A DNA stretch of 64,000 nt from Pseudorasbora parva (GCF_024679245.1 NC_090196.1:6263361-6327360); one strand, 5' to 3'. Numbered from the stretch's first letter, positions 34,888 through 47,762 are shown. Notes: a model not told the origin generated them from the letters alone. Made by a program: numbers and translations.

Positions 34888-36193
34888 GAGTTGGTCCACC
34901 CTTTACAGCTATAACAGCTTCAGCTCTTCTGGGAAGGCTTTCCTCAAGGTTTAGGAGTGTGTTTATGGGGATTTTTGACCATTCTTCTAGAAGCGCATTT
35001 GTGAGGTCAGGCACTGATGTTGGACGAGAAGGCCTGGCTCTCAGTCTCCGCTCTAATTCATCCCAAAGGTGATCTATCGGGTTGAGGTCAGGACTCTGTG
35101 CAGGCCAGTCAAGTTCCTCCACACCAAACTCACTCATCCATGTCTTTATGGACTGACGCTTTGTGCACTGGAGCGCAGTCTTGTTGGGACAGGAAGGGGC
35201 CGTCCCCAAACTGTTGCCACTAAGTTGGGAGCATCAAATTGTCCAAAATTGTCAAAATATCTTGGTATGCTAAAGCATTAAGAGTTCCTTTCACTGGAAC
35301 TAAGGGGCCAAGCCCAACCCCTGAAAAACAACCCCTCCCCATAATACCCCATCCACCAAACTTTACACTTGGCTAAATGCAGACGCTAGTACCGTTGTTC
35401 TGGCAACCATAAAACCCAGATTTGTCCATTGGATTGCCAGTCAGAGAATCGTGATTGGTCACTCCAGAGAACACGTCTCCTCTGCTCTAGAGTCCAGTGG
35501 CGGCTGCTTTACTCCACTTCATCCCACGCTTTGCATTGCTCTTGGTGATGTAAGGCTTGGATGAGCTGCTCGGCCATGAAAACCCATTCCATGAAGCTCT
35601 ACACACTGATCTTGAGCTCATCTGAAGGCCACATGATGTTTGGAGGTTTGGAGCTGTTGACTCTGCAGAAAGTTGGTGACTTCTGCGCACTGTGACCTAG
35701 AGTTTAGATTCTCTGCCCGAGCCCGAACCGACACGCCGGCCGGGTCGGGCTGAGATTTCCCTGCACTATCCTCGGGTCGGGTAGGGCCGGGCCCTTGATC
35801 AATTGCGTTTGTCTTTTTAATCATTAGCCTACTTTACTAGTCTAATTGGGTGGGCAGAAAGCTATGCTATAATCAGAAATGATATATACATATTTAGCAA
35901 AGTAAGAACTAATACAACAACTAAGAAACAAATGTGTAGGCTACAAAGTTGCACAAGTCAGGATTAGTGTAAAAATGCGTGTTAAACTCACAGCTCGAGC
36001 AGTGATGGAGTACAGCGTCTGAAGAGAAACGCTCTGTGTCAAGAGCTGCTCGCGTCAACACTGCACTTTTCTTAATTAAATATCTTCGAATGGTTTCGTT
36101 TAAAAGTGGACATTTCAAGCTTTCTATACTCATATTTCTCATGTCTGTGAGGCGAGTAGCTGCTGAGTTTGGGTTTATTTATGAGACGCGCGC

Positions 36194-36430
36194 TAGGCTT
36201 GGGCGGTAATACGGTAAAATGGTATACCGCGGGATCTAAAAATAGCAACGGTATCAGTTTCAATACCGTCAAACCGTCAAAAAAAAAAACAGATCAACTT
36301 ACATATTGCTGATCAACAATTAATTATTAAATATTTAATAAGTTGAACTAATTAAACTATTTACATATTAAATACTATTTATTTATTTATTAAATGCCTA
36401 AATATGTGTATGCGTTGTTGTGACAGAGTG

Positions 36431-36467
<37 letters not shown>

Positions 36468-37054
36468 AAAAGACGGCGAGTCGGGCACTGAGTTATTCGG
36501 TCTCGAAAAAGAACACAGCTTCTGCAGTTTGGAAGTATTTTGGGTTTTGACGGTAAATACAGACGAGGCAATTTGCAAATTGTGCAACAAAAAGATGACC
36601 GCGAGAGATGGAAATACCTTGAACCTAAGGGCGCATATCCGAAACCACCATCCACTCACTGCTGCGTGGATGAAAAACTGAGCGCACCCTCGGACTATGC
36701 TGTAATATTGCCGAAGCCTTTTGTCACACAGCTGGCAATGTAAGGAATAAGCATGAACTCCACAAAAATCAAGTGAACATGGGACTCACAAAAAAAAAAA
36801 GTCAATTGTCTGACAATTGTCTCATAACGGTAAGCATAAAACGTGCAGAGAGTTTCTCAGGGGCAGGGGCTCAAATGTAAAAAATAAAATAAAAATATAG
36901 GCCTATATATATATATATGAGCCAAGCCAACAGTTTGGTGACGCTGTCTGAGCCTTACATCATAATGTTTTAATTATTCACGGTAATACCGTATACCGAG
37001 GTAAAATAGGGAGGAGGTTTGACGGTATCAAAATTTGGATACCGCCCAAGCCTA
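36194..37054 (+). mobile_element. third hAT, nested inside the second
   Basis: Termini TAGGCTTGGGCGGTA and TACCGCCCAAGCCTA are inverted repeats. Exact 8-bp duplication ACGCGCGC (36186-36193, 37055-37062). Contains (GA)n at 36431-36464 and a broken BED zinc finger. Confidence 0.94.
36515..36680 (+). pseudogene. BED-type zinc finger remnant of a hAT transposase
   Basis: SAVWKYFGF is followed, after a shift of frame near 36548, by AICKLCNKKMTARDGN and LRAHIRNHHP. CxxC and the His pair give the BED finger found at the N-terminus of ZBED-type hAT transposases. The rest of the transposase is absent. Confidence 0.75.
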
Positions 37055-38130
37055 ACGCGCGCTGCAGTTCATGAGCAATGAAAGCGATCACTCCCACGAC
37101 TTCACCTCGCGATTATAGTCTGCTATTTGCTTTTTATTTATTAAATCCAGGCAATTGGCCCAAGAAACCTTTTTTAAAATTAAGATACAATTTAAACAAA
37201 ACGAAATAAATGCTTTCTACAAAACAAAACTTAATATTAAACTATAACCACCAAAATCATTTCTGACCCACTCGCATCTTTTCACACATCATAATCAGAT
37301 GAAATGTAAAAATAATATTATAATATTTAAACATAAATATGAAGGAAAAAACACATTGTTTAATGGCTACAACAAAGTAAGCGACAGATAAATGTCTGAG
37401 CTGGATTTGAGCAAACATCAGTTTACCGGTGAGCGGTTCATGAGCGCGCGCCTGCGGATTACTGAGCAGAGTCAAGTCAGCTTTATTTATAGCCTATAGC
37501 GCTTTTACAATGACGATTGTTTCAAAGCAGCTTCAAAGTGTTAAACATGAAAATATTGCAACAAATTTTTATTCGGCTGTACAGTCGCTGTGGAGAAAAC
37601 AGTGATGTTATCAGCTCATTTAAGTTTATCAATGTAGTTTTATCATGAGCCCCACCTGTCCGCTTCGCTGCGCTTTGCTCATTACAGGCTCGTTCTCGTC
37701 AAAACGCCCACGTATTGAACAATGGTCAGGTTTAAATCGGGCTCGGGCTCATAATTACAGTTAATGTGTCGGGCCGGGCTCAGACACAACGTGCACGGGC
37801 TCGGGTAGGGTCGGGCTTGATTTTTTGAGCCCGATCTAACCTCTACTGTGACCCTCAGCATGTGCTGACCCCGCTCTGTGATTTTATGTGGCCTACGTGG
37901 CTGAGTTGCTGTTGTTCCCAATCGCTTCCACTTTGTTATAATCCCACTAACAGTTGAGCGTGGAATATTTAGTAGTGAGGAAATGTCAGGAATGGACTTA
38001 TTGCACAGGTGTCAGCCTATCACGGCACCACGCTTGAGTTCACTGAGCTCCTGAGAAAGACCCATTCTTTCACTAATGTGTGTAGAAGCGTCGGCAGGCC
38101 TAGAGCTTGATTTATACAAAAATCAAATCA

Positions 38131-39469
38131 ATTCAAAATTCTGCCAAGTGTCTTTTTAAAAAAAAGACCAAACGTCAGTTTTTTCTCCAGAGCATTCAAG
38201 ATTTATGACGATTTAAGTTAGAAAATTCCTTTTCAGGTCTATGCTCAAAATGGTTAACAGGTAATAAATAGATTAAAAGTACTGTATATAAAAGTAAAAA
38301 AAAAGAAATGAAACATAGAAATAAAAAATAATAATAAAAAAGTGATAGTTTTGCTGCACCAGAGGGTTAAGATTGTGAAATAGTTTTTTTGAAGGAAATC
38401 CCAGATTCATGTTAAAAATGAAGAATTGCTAATGAAGATGATTTACTCGTGAAAATTAAATTAGAAGGCAAATCATTGCTAAATCATGCGGTCCACTGTA
38501 AGCTATTATAGGTACACTACACACTTTCTTTGACTTTTTATAATTATAATCACGTTATTTTTAATGAGAACAATGAGCCAGTGATTAAAGACTTTTAGTA
38601 ACTTCATGAAGTTAAGCGCAGCAACATGTAACTGGAGGATAAGCCATAGATGAAGACGCTTTGATCATATTTATGTTACAAACATGAACTCTCACCGTTA
38701 TTTTGTGTGTGGAAATGCAATTATTCGTGAAGATTTCTGTTTGTTTGTACACCAAGTATGTTTTTAATAAAGTTTTGTCCTTTTGTATGATGACCCTTGT
38801 TCTTTTTCATCATTCATTTCCCATCTTGTGTGTATGTTTATGATAATTGTTGTCTGAATTTTCATTTTGTTCCATTGCTGTTGTCTTTTGACCCAGTTTT
38901 CCCATGCGTTTGGCTAATTCACCCTCGTTTATGATCTCGTTTGCTTGGCTGTGTAATTAAACCAGGAGTGTATTCCAGAAAGCAGGTTATGTGACATACC
39001 CGGGTATGTTTGAGAGTAAGTTAGCCGATGACCCCAACTTTCGGTTCCAAAATCCGAGGTAACTTTCAGGGTATGTAAGTAACCATCTAGCAACTCACGC
39101 TCTGAACATAATCTGGTCCAGAGCCGCTCATGATCCATATAATTAATATTGTTATATTAATATAACTATATTTGTTTCAGTTATATAATATCCAATATTA
39201 TATATTAATTCTAAGGAATTAGAATCAAAATAAGTTAAATGCAATTCAAATATATTTTTTTTATTATCATCTCACACATGGACCTGCATTCAATTAATTG
39301 GCATCAAACATGATCCTTATTCTCACTGAATAAATGTAAACATTGAAGCAAAATTTGCACAACCACCAAATAAGTGCTAGTGTGGTGAGTGAACATTCAA
39401 CAGTATTGTCCCATATCATCACCCAAAAACGGATAAGACTTTCATTTCTGTGTTGGTTCTTGAGTGGCA

Positions 39470-39533
<64 letters not shown>

Positions 39534-39909
39534 ATTTGAAAGATTAAAATATCCAAATGAATAAATATGAATTGATTGTGTTTTCTGTACATTACAGACT
39601 TGTTAAGGTTGGTATTAAATACAGAGTACCTTAAACACCATATAGTTCATGATTCCAATCCTTTAAAAACAGATTTATAACTAACCCTTTAGTGGGATCA
39701 AGGAAATTGTCATAATGTGACATGTTAGTCCAGCAAGTCTCTGGACAAAAGCCTGAATGTCTTAAATGTGAACGTGAGCAGTTGTGGATTATAGTTATTT
39801 TATTTCAAAGCATGTCAAGCCAAAAGCACATTTCATGATTGACAGATAAGTGGCTTTCCAAATGAAAACACGTTTCTCTTGTACAATCACAAAGCATCTC
39901 ATTTTCCTG
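38131..39909. other. intergenic, no gene seen
   Basis: No coding signal. AATAAA at 38766-38771 with a T/GT-rich downstream region looks like a polyadenylation site. CCAGAAAGCAGGTTATGTGAC (38970s) looks like part of a fish MITE. A (GT)n(GA)n microsatellite occupies 39473-39533. Confidence 0.6.
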
Positions 39910-40595
39910 TTAAAGGTGAACTATGTAGTATTTTTGCAGTAAAATATCCAAAAACCACTAGGCCGGTGTTATATATTTTGTTCAGTTGAGTTCTTACAAT
40001 ATCCCAAATGTTTCCAACTATTTGTAAATTGTGAGAAAATTGCGATTTTAACTAAGGACAGGGACGTGTCAGCATTGCATTTGACAGAGTCGCCTGTCAA
40101 TCGCGTCATATCTGCGCTACCCTCGGTTTCGGCTTTTATTTGGCAGGAGCGCTTTACTCTTAGCAGTGTGAACAAGTGAACGCACGGAGTAATGTCATAA
40201 CATCGTTTTAAACCCACTTAAATGTATCTAATATGATAAACAGAGCTCCATTACCTCAAAATCATAACCGGAAGAGCGGATCAGTGCAGGCGCCCGGCGA
40301 CTGTCTCCCGTCCCTTCATAATAAAAGTCCCGGTATTCGCAAGGCGGGTATTTGTTTAACAATCGCTCCAGCAGCTGTGCTCAGGTCTACAACACTCGGT
40401 CCTGCTCTGCTTTAGACTACAGTCATGTTAATAACCGCATGCATGAACGTGATTTCTGCCCGAGTCCTATTTTCCGGCTGTGATGAGAAGACCACATCTC
40501 CCAAGATGCTGCGCTCACACGTTGCGTCATCAAACTACGCATTTGTTTTAATAGGCGCCCTCCAGTGGACGGAAAGTTCCATAGTGCACCTTTAA
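39910..40595. mobile_element. TTAA-flanked MITE (Kolobok/piggyBac-like)
   Basis: TTAA at 39910-39913 and 40592-40595. Ends TTAAAGGTGAACTATGTAG and (reverse complement) TTAAAGGTGCACTATGGAAC. No coding capacity. Confidence 0.88.
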
Positions 40596-40805
40596 TGAAA
40601 AATGTTTGTGTTTTGATTTATCAATAATTATTTCGCTATAAAGAGAATCTGCTCATAATGCAGTCTGTTTCATATTAAAATGCATATTTTTTAGTTTCTC
40701 AAATCATGATACCAAAGAACAGCAAAACGAGCACCAGTTTTTCTTTGTATCGCCCGTGACATAACGATCCGACCATAGAGGATTCAGTGAGAGGATTTTT
40801 TTTGT

Positions 40806-41243
40806 TTGTTTGCTTTTTGGACTGTGGAGCTAACCAGGCACGTACAGGTGATGCGGCAGGTGAACTCTAAATACATCCGCCAACAGGGGGCGGGTGAAAG
40901 AAAGTTCGCCTGCCAATTCCTTATTGAGGTGCATCACCTGTACCTCAATGAGACAGAGAAAGCAGAGGTGTTTAACCTCTGCCTGGACATGCCTCTCAGC
41001 CCCATGGAGGTTGAGAGAATGGGAACCCCGGACTATTGGGAGTTTGTGGAACGGCTAGACTCCAGTCCCTCTAGGACCAGGGGCCGGATAGCTCTGGTGG
41101 TTCCTGTTCCGTTGGTCCCAGTACCGGTGGATCGTATTCCGGTGGTCCCTGTGCCGGTGGACCATGGTCCGGTGGATCGTATTTTCGGGGGTCCCAGTTC
41201 CAGTGGCCACGGTTCCAGTGGCCCAATTGATCGCACCAATTGA
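40806..41243 (+). CDS. unrecognised ORF with degenerate proline/valine repeats
   Basis: 145 residues without a family I can name. The first half is charged and helical (YLNETEKAEVFNLCLDMPLS, ERMGTPDYWEFVERLD). The second half comes from imperfect 21-24 bp tandem repeats of the CCGGTGGTCCCTGTGCCGGT type (41090-41230), giving PVPVD repeats. It may be part of a gag-like or other retroelement protein; the ORF may be fortuitous in its second half. Confidence 0.3.
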   Translation: MFAFWTVELTRHVQVMRQVNSKYIRQQGAGERKFACQFLIEVHHLYLNETEKAEVFNLCLDMPLSPMEVERMGTPDYWEFVERLDSSPSRTRGRIALVVPVPLVPVPVDRIPVVPVPVDHGPVDRIFGGPSSSGHGSSGPIDRTN

Positions 41244-41564
41244 TCAACTGTGAGCATTTCACATGTACATGAGAACTAACTCAAATTTACTTTGTCATGG
41301 CTCATGGTATCTTGAACAAATCAAGGTGCTGAAGAGTTCACACATCCTGAGCTTTACCAGCGCTTCTCTATAGACCAGTGGGTTGTGCAGGATTGCCCAG
41401 GTTGATTCTGGGATGTGGGAGGTGACATGATCTAGCAGACCATTCAGTAAGTGTCAAAGGGTCCTGGAGGTCACTCTGTAGTAGGAGCCACACACAATGC
41501 AAATGCTGTAGCAGAGTTTGAGCTCTTGTTCTATGAGATTGGGATGATCACTAACAGAACCTTA

Positions 41565-42350
41565 CAGTAACGGAGTACATTTACTTGAGGGATCTGTACT
41601 TTACTCAAATATAATTTTTGGGGAGTACTCATGACTTTACTCAAGTACAGAGACAAATATTGTATTGTGTACTCCGCTTCATTTCTATCCATAACCGTAA
41701 GTACCTATTACTTCTTCTAAAAAATGAATTAAAAAGATTATCGGAAACCCAATTTCTTGTTTCCCTCTCAAACTTGATTGGATTGTGCAGGCGCCACTGA
41801 TTGGGACAGCCTATCAGCAATCACCTTCAGCTTTCTGGCGACGTCAACTCCATGGCCAGATAAGAGACGAAACCATGGATGAAACACTGGATGAAGACGC
41901 AGCAGGTCCATCCCGGGCCAACCCGTGATGTTCTTGAGTATGCGGTGTGTTTAACACAGTCAGGTTCAAATGTGAGTGCAAAAAATCCATTAAAACTCTA
42001 GCAGAGGTTTGTCAGAGCGTTGCCATTGTGCCATTGCCTCGTGGGCAAGTGAGAAATGTTAAATAAAGCAACATGGTAAAAAGATGAAAATGACTTGATT
42101 TTACTTTCAATTCATTTTACATTCTCCAAAGTATTAACATTTTTTCATAACTCCATGTAGGACGTTTCTGTAGATAAATGTAAGCACTGTGGCAGTAGCA
42201 ATGCAATATTTAGAAAATGTACTCTTGATACTCAAGTACTTTTAAAAACAAGCACTTCAGTACTTTTACTTAAGTAGACATCTGACTGTAGTACTTTTAC
42301 TGGTACTTGAGTAAAATTTAGCAAGGGTTATCTGTACTTTTACTTAAGTA
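41565..42350. mobile_element. probable hAT-type MITE with TACTTTTACTTGAGTA ends
   Basis: The left end GTAACGGAGTACATTTACTTG and the right region ACTTAAGTA/TACTTGAGTAAAA are in inverted orientation, a pattern common in fish MITEs. Exact borders and a target duplication could not be fixed. Confidence 0.55.
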
Positions 42351-42369
42351 ATGAAGCTGTGGACTCTGT

Positions 42370-43130
42370 CCGCCTCTGATCACTGATATCCTCAACTTTC
42401 TCAACAACCACAATTTGAAAAAGACAGAATGCCATCTCCAGCATGCACCTAGCACCACTCGCCGCCTTACATTTGACCAAAATGTTTCAAATCTGCTGGA
42501 CTTTGTGCAAGAGTGGCAGAATCCATACTCAGCGACATTTAATGTGCCTGTTCCACTGCACAATCTGCTCAACAAGCAGGCTGTTGACCAAGGTGTTGCT
42601 CCTCGCTTACTCATCTGTCTCCAAAAAGGGAAGCATGTCTACTGCTCGTACAGGCAGGGAGGTTAATTTAGATGGCCAAGAAAAGGAGCACAACTGTATC
42701 AAAGAGAACCGAAGACTCTGACAATCAGTATAAAGGAGGAGAAGTTAGTCTCATCCAAAGACATGGGCGAGGCACATATGAGTGGGGAATAAACATGCTG
42801 CTATGGCTTCTGACCCAGTCCAATTCTTAGCCAACTTTGAAGAGGCAGACACCTTGACAGAGCCAGATGCAGCTAAGACATTTGATGATTTCAGGATAGA
42901 AATCTACACCAGTGGAAGTTCTGGAATTGATGCTCTCCCTTCCACATGGAGTGGGATCAGAGGCCACATCTAACGAGGGGCTTGTGGCTCATACGGAATG
43001 CCACTTGCTTGCAACAGCCAAGGACCCCAAAGCATGACTAGAGCCAACAGAACATGGATGGAAAGAGCACTTTGGCACACCCCTGCCATCAAAATGTCTG
43101 AAGCCCTTTGTCTGAAGTCTACTCACAGTA
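42370..43130 (+). pseudogene. degraded coding fragment of unknown family
   Basis: The frame 42415-42666 reads LTFDQNVSNLLDFVQEWQNP and FNVPVPLHNLLNKQAVDQGV, and a neighbouring one (42782-42973) reads FLANFEEADTLTEPDAAKTF. The codon-like texture and frame changes suggest a decayed transposon or retroposed gene. No catalytic motif identified. Confidence 0.4.
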
Positions 43131-43363
43131 TGCAAGTGTGCAGGCAAGTGTGACAGTCACCGATGTTGTGTTGTGCTGTTGTGCTGCTGAAGTTTCATGC
43201 ACCGTATTCTGCTGTGGAAAAATCCTCCTGTAAAAAACGATCCCACTAGCATGCATGCACACATACAGTACACTTATGTCAGACTATATATCCGATATTA
43301 GACTATATGGTGCACTTTTAGTTTGCACCATTAATTTGTATTATTGCTACATTAGCCTAAAAA

Positions 43364-44775
43364 ATCTAGATGCACCATAGCGGCAGCAAATCTAATTTGC
43401 AGCCAGGGTTGTCTAGCAACTCTCTATTGGATTGTGAGCTGGAAAAACCAAACTCTGGTCAGGGCCAATCACATTGGCCCTCATTTATCAAACTTGCGTA
43501 GAAAAGGGCACCTCTGCAATACAGCTGTATGCAATACCTGCTCTTGATAAATACCCGCGGCTGAAAACGATCGTCATTAGAAAAACACGCCCCTATATAT
43601 TCAAGTCTCCGCCTCCCCCACGCCCTCATTTTACGTCATGGACACACGGAAGACGGCAAAGAAGCGAAACTTCTCCGACATGGAGATCGAGACCATCACC
43701 AGGTGGAAAAAAACAAAATAGTTTTATTTGAGAGTTTAAAGAGTGGGATTAAAGGCACCCACAAAAACAAAAAAAAGAAATGACCTATCACAATGCATTA
43801 TTTTACAGCACATGTTTTGAAACAATTAGCATTTAATTTCGTATAACATGTATTGGGGTGTACAATAGTGATGATGATGTGATGTGGAGTACCATTCATT
43901 CACATTAATAATGGCATGACAATTTGTAAAATTCTTCTTATTATTATTATTATGATTTTTATTATTAATGACGCTCATTGTTATTTAAAAGAAGAATGCC
44001 ATTTGTATTATTTTGTCAGTCTGAATCAGGGGAGCGCGAAGGGCTTTCAAAGGAGCCCCTGCCCATTTGAAAGTAAAAGTGCCCTTTTCGATCGCACTAT
44101 AGTGCCCCCACGAACGCGATTTCCACCGTGCTCCGAGTGCGATTCCAGTCCGTGCGCAGCTGCTGGGCCTAACCCTGAACCGTCAAGTAAAGCGCACAGG
44201 CTGACTCGCAACTGCAGGAATATGCCTACAAATCAAATGCTTTGGTAAAGTCACACAAATTAAACATTGAAGAAAAATTGAAGTCCATGTTGCACAAAAA
44301 TAAACACTAAAGTTTATAATTACTATGATGTTGTTGTTGTTTTTACAGTGGGTCATAATATAGCATATAATTGTTTTTCTGCGCATTTTCGCACTAACTC
44401 AAAACGTGTGTACACCACCTCCTGAGCTGGCGGAGGATTTGAGCGGGCCGTACGCCAACGTCCATACTGATAAATAAGTCACTGTGGGTTTGGGTGTACG
44501 TTGGACATTTGGTGTACGCAATTTTGATAAATGAGGGCCAATGTGTATAGAGTCGGTGGGCGGGCTTAACATAATGATGGCAGAGTTGCGTGCTACTTGA
44601 ATACAAACAAGCTGGCGAACGGCGGTCTTTTGAATCAGCTCTGACCTCGACTCTGGAAGACTTGGAGTTAAGCTTTTCTCTGAGAAAAGAACAAAGAACG
44701 GCACTGAAGTATTTCTTAAGAAGGGAAGATGTGTTCAGAGTTTTGCCGACCGGATACGATGAAAGTTAGAGAGCA
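43364..44775. mobile_element. TAGCC-family hAT-like element, copy B, interrupted by Harbinger
   Basis: Left part AGATGCACCATAGCGGCAGC and right part GTGTATAGAGTCGGTGGGCG align with the uninterrupted copy at 60165-60693. The right terminus is missing (sequence diverges after about 44775). Confidence 0.7.
43476..44539 (+). mobile_element. PIF/Harbinger-type element
   Basis: TIRs GGCCCTCATTTATCAAACTT and (reverse complement) GGCCCTCATTTATCAAAATT. A short ORF from ATG 43638 reads MDTRKTAKKRNFSDMEIETI and then stops; this is the start of the Myb/SANT-like accessory protein of Harbinger elements. Flanks read ATT and AAT, so the 3-bp duplication is mutated or ambiguous. No transposase remains. Confidence 0.75.
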
Positions 44776-45047
44776 ATATTGCAGGTTAAATTTTTTTTAG
44801 ATGAACATATAACCTTGTATGAAAATGCCATATGAAAAGGTAATGCAGGATTTAAAATGTTTTTAAAAGACATAAGAGCACAAATTTAGCAGATAAAGTG
44901 GCCGTTTCGTTGGCTGTTTGTAAAAAACGCTGTTTTTTCAACATCACGTCATACTACGTCACGAAAGGGAGTCGTCTGCCAAGCTCTGCATTGCCTCAGT
45001 GCAGAATAGGTTGGTATTCTGTAGTAATCAGTCTATTTTTGGTTGTT

Positions 45048-46972
45048 TTTTAGGGGCCAAGCACCGAAGGTGCGAAGGCACCTATTGAAACCGTTAGTGT
45101 TCTTCTTATTATTATTCTTCCGCTTCCGCCATGGGAGTCTATGGCAGCCCATAGAACCATATGTCATTTTCCGGTATGCAAATTTTCCCGCCATTTTGAA
45201 TTTTCTGAAAAACCTACTTTTTCGAACAGAAATTGAAACAGATCATCTTCACACCATGCTGACAAAAAGTAATGGAATTCAAGCTGATTTGTCAAATCGT
45301 TTTCAATAAACACGCAAATAAATTTTATGTAGCGGTTGCAAAAACACACTTAAGCCAATATCTCCACAACGCTTTATTGTATTCAAACCAAACTTGGTAC
45401 ATGTCATCACAATCATGACCTGAGGCAACATGCAGCGTTTTGGCGCAGCACCAACTACTGGTCAGGAGATACAAAAAATGCCTAATTTTGCTTATAACTT
45501 CTGAACGGTTTATCCAAAAAACATAATTGGTCTCTGTAGATTCCAGGCATCATGGCGAGTCGAATGATATCCAATTTTACCATGTCAGCCATTTTGGCTG
45601 TCGGCCATTTTGAATTATGTGCTAAAATGCTGTATTTTATGAACGCATGAACGGATTGTTACGAAACTTGGTATGGGTCATCACCACGATGCCCTGAAGT
45701 AGCCGGAGAAGTTTCAAAACAGTGCCACCTAGTGGATAATTTTTTTCCCAAACGCTTATAACTTTGGGTGTGGTTGACATATTTTGATGGGAGTATGTTT
45801 TTTGGTCTCCTGAATCCTTGCTGAGTACAATGATACCAGACTTGCCAGGTTTTGGCATATGGTTTGCGCAGCGTTGTAATTTAGCGCTTAAAAAACATTT
45901 GCTGATATCTTGGAAACCGCTAGTCCGATCGAGACGAAACCAGCGTCAGAAGTTTGGAAACATAGGTCGATAGCTGAACACCGATTCCCAAATCTCAAAA
46001 TATTGATAGTAATGGGTAGTAAAATCCAATCAAAGTCAGGTGTCAGTCATTTTTTAGGTGTTTTTTCATATAAATGTCTATAACTCCAAAACAAAATGAG
46101 ATATTTTCACCAAACTTGACACACATATGTTTGGGCTCACTATGAGGACAAATAAAAAAAATGGTGGGATTGTGCCTCTTGGTGGCGCTATAATAAAACA
46201 AAACATGAAATTCCCATTGACTTCAATGCAGTTTTATGCTATAATTTATGAATGCATTAGGGTATCATTACAAAACTTGGTATGTGTCTTCTGCTCCATG
46301 TCCTGAAGATACTCAAAAAGTTTTGGGGCAGTGCCACCTTGTGGTCAAAAGTTGTAATAAAATGTACAGAAATGCAAATAACTTTTGTTTAAATTAGTCA
46401 ATTGTAATGAAACTGGTCATAGTACATTCATTGGCTCATGCCTAGAACATGCTTTTACCAATTTTGCCATATTTTGCAAACCTATCTGTCCTCCATCTGG
46501 TTATTTGTTTAAAACCTACTTTTTCAAACTCATCCTAGACCATTTGGTCCGATTTTCACCAAAATTGAACCATGCCGACAAATAGCTATGGATTTCGTGT
46601 TGATAGACAAAACAGTTTTCATATACCACTGCAACAGAGTTGAGCCATGATGCAAAAATGACTCTTGAGGCTGTATCTCTGCAATGCTTTGACATATTGA
46701 AGCCAAACTTTGCATGGGTCATTGCCACCTCAGGCTGACTACACCACATCAGTTTCGTAATAGTGCCACCTATTGGTCGAAAGTGATAAACCATTAAACC
46801 ATTATTATTGACTGTATTTAAAACTGTACTGCTATTTTGCCTAAAATCAACTAAATAGGTCTTTAATGGCTAATTTTTGCAGTTGGTTTGGGACTTCCAG
46901 CCATGCTGGCATGTCTTGTCTTCTTCTTTGCGCTTGGCCCGGATAATTGCTGCTTGCAGCTATATTTCAATT
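45048..46972. repeat. unclassified fish interspersed repeat
   Basis: It starts TAGGGGCCAAGCACCGAAGG and TGCGAAGGCACC and ends CGCTTGGCCCGGATAATTGC, followed by TGCTTGCAGCTAT. The body repeatedly alternates 'AAACTTGGTATGTGTC', 'CTGAAG' and 'AGTGCCACCTAGTGG' modules. I recognise it as a very common teleost repeat but cannot assign a class with certainty. No coding potential. Confidence 0.65.
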
Positions 46973-47463
46973 TATCATTTTCATGGAAAATTATTGTGTC
47001 CAGTCTGTCAGTCCACAGGTTTTCTAAAAAAAAAAAGTTAGAAAAGCTGCATGGTGACGTTTTGTGCAAGTGAAGAGACGGGACTTCAGTTCTGCATCTG
47101 CTTTGATACGGTGGTGTGTAGCGTTTACTTTACACTGCAGATTATCAGCGATATTATGAAGTTCAACTTTGCAATACTCATGTAAGAGCATATTGCAGGT
47201 TAGAGACTCCAGTGAGTCAGTGTACAGGAAAATAATGTAGGACCTAGATTTTCTTTAAAATATACTTGTAAATACGCTAATAAGGCTTTTTGAGTCGTTT
47301 TTGTGAGAAAATTTGACTTCCGCATCTAAAAATCGGAAGTGACATAACGAGAGGGAGTGCGGTGAATTTCAATGATAGGAAAACAATGGATCGCAATGAC
47401 TGTTCGGACACTGAGGAAATTATAAATGTTTATTAATATTCATATGGCAGACCACAGCCATAC

Positions 47464-47762
47464 TAGCCTGACAAGCCAGACCCACATCAAGATGTTTGGT
47501 CTGGAAACTCACCATTGACAGCTCAATCTGAGGGGCGGATAAACGGCTGTCTTTCAAACTCCCTCTGCACGCGATAGGATAGCGCTACAACCAACCAGAG
47601 CAACGAAGGTGAAACAGAATTATAAAGTGTTACCCTGAAACTAATAATAAGTTCAGACCATCTGGCTTGAAGAACCACTACGCACAGACGTGGGTTTCAG
47701 CTGTCACATTCCTTGTGTCAAGCCACTCTTGAACAACAGACAGCGTCATCTCGCCTGGGCTA
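47464..47762. mobile_element. TAGCC-family element, copy C (partial)
   Basis: TAGCCTGACAAGCCAGACCC and AAACTCACCATTGACAGCTC match the copy at 60165-60693 in reverse orientation. The other end, CGCCTGGGCTA, is diverged and no target duplication is visible. Confidence 0.6.

Larger units (their letters stand above)
35698..37845. mobile_element. second hAT element inserted in the Tc1
   Basis: Termini TAGAGTTTAGATTC and GATCTAACCTCTA; subterminal CCCGAGCCCGA/TCGGGCTCGGG motifs at both ends. Exact 8-bp duplication CTGTGACC (35690-35697, 37846-37853). It contains a further hAT at 36194-37054. Confidence 0.93.
33684..38130 (-). mobile_element. Tc1 transposon split by two hAT insertions
   Basis: The left terminus CACTATATTGCCAAATGTTTTG follows TA at 33682-33683, and the sequence resumes after each insertion without loss. 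The minus-strand transposase covers 34888-35689 and continues 37854-38090; it includes [16 protein letters not shown] (Asp at the third catalytic position) and LEESLPRRAEAVIAVKGGP. Several frame breaks are present. The right terminus is not recognisable and may be truncated near 38130. Confidence 0.88.
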
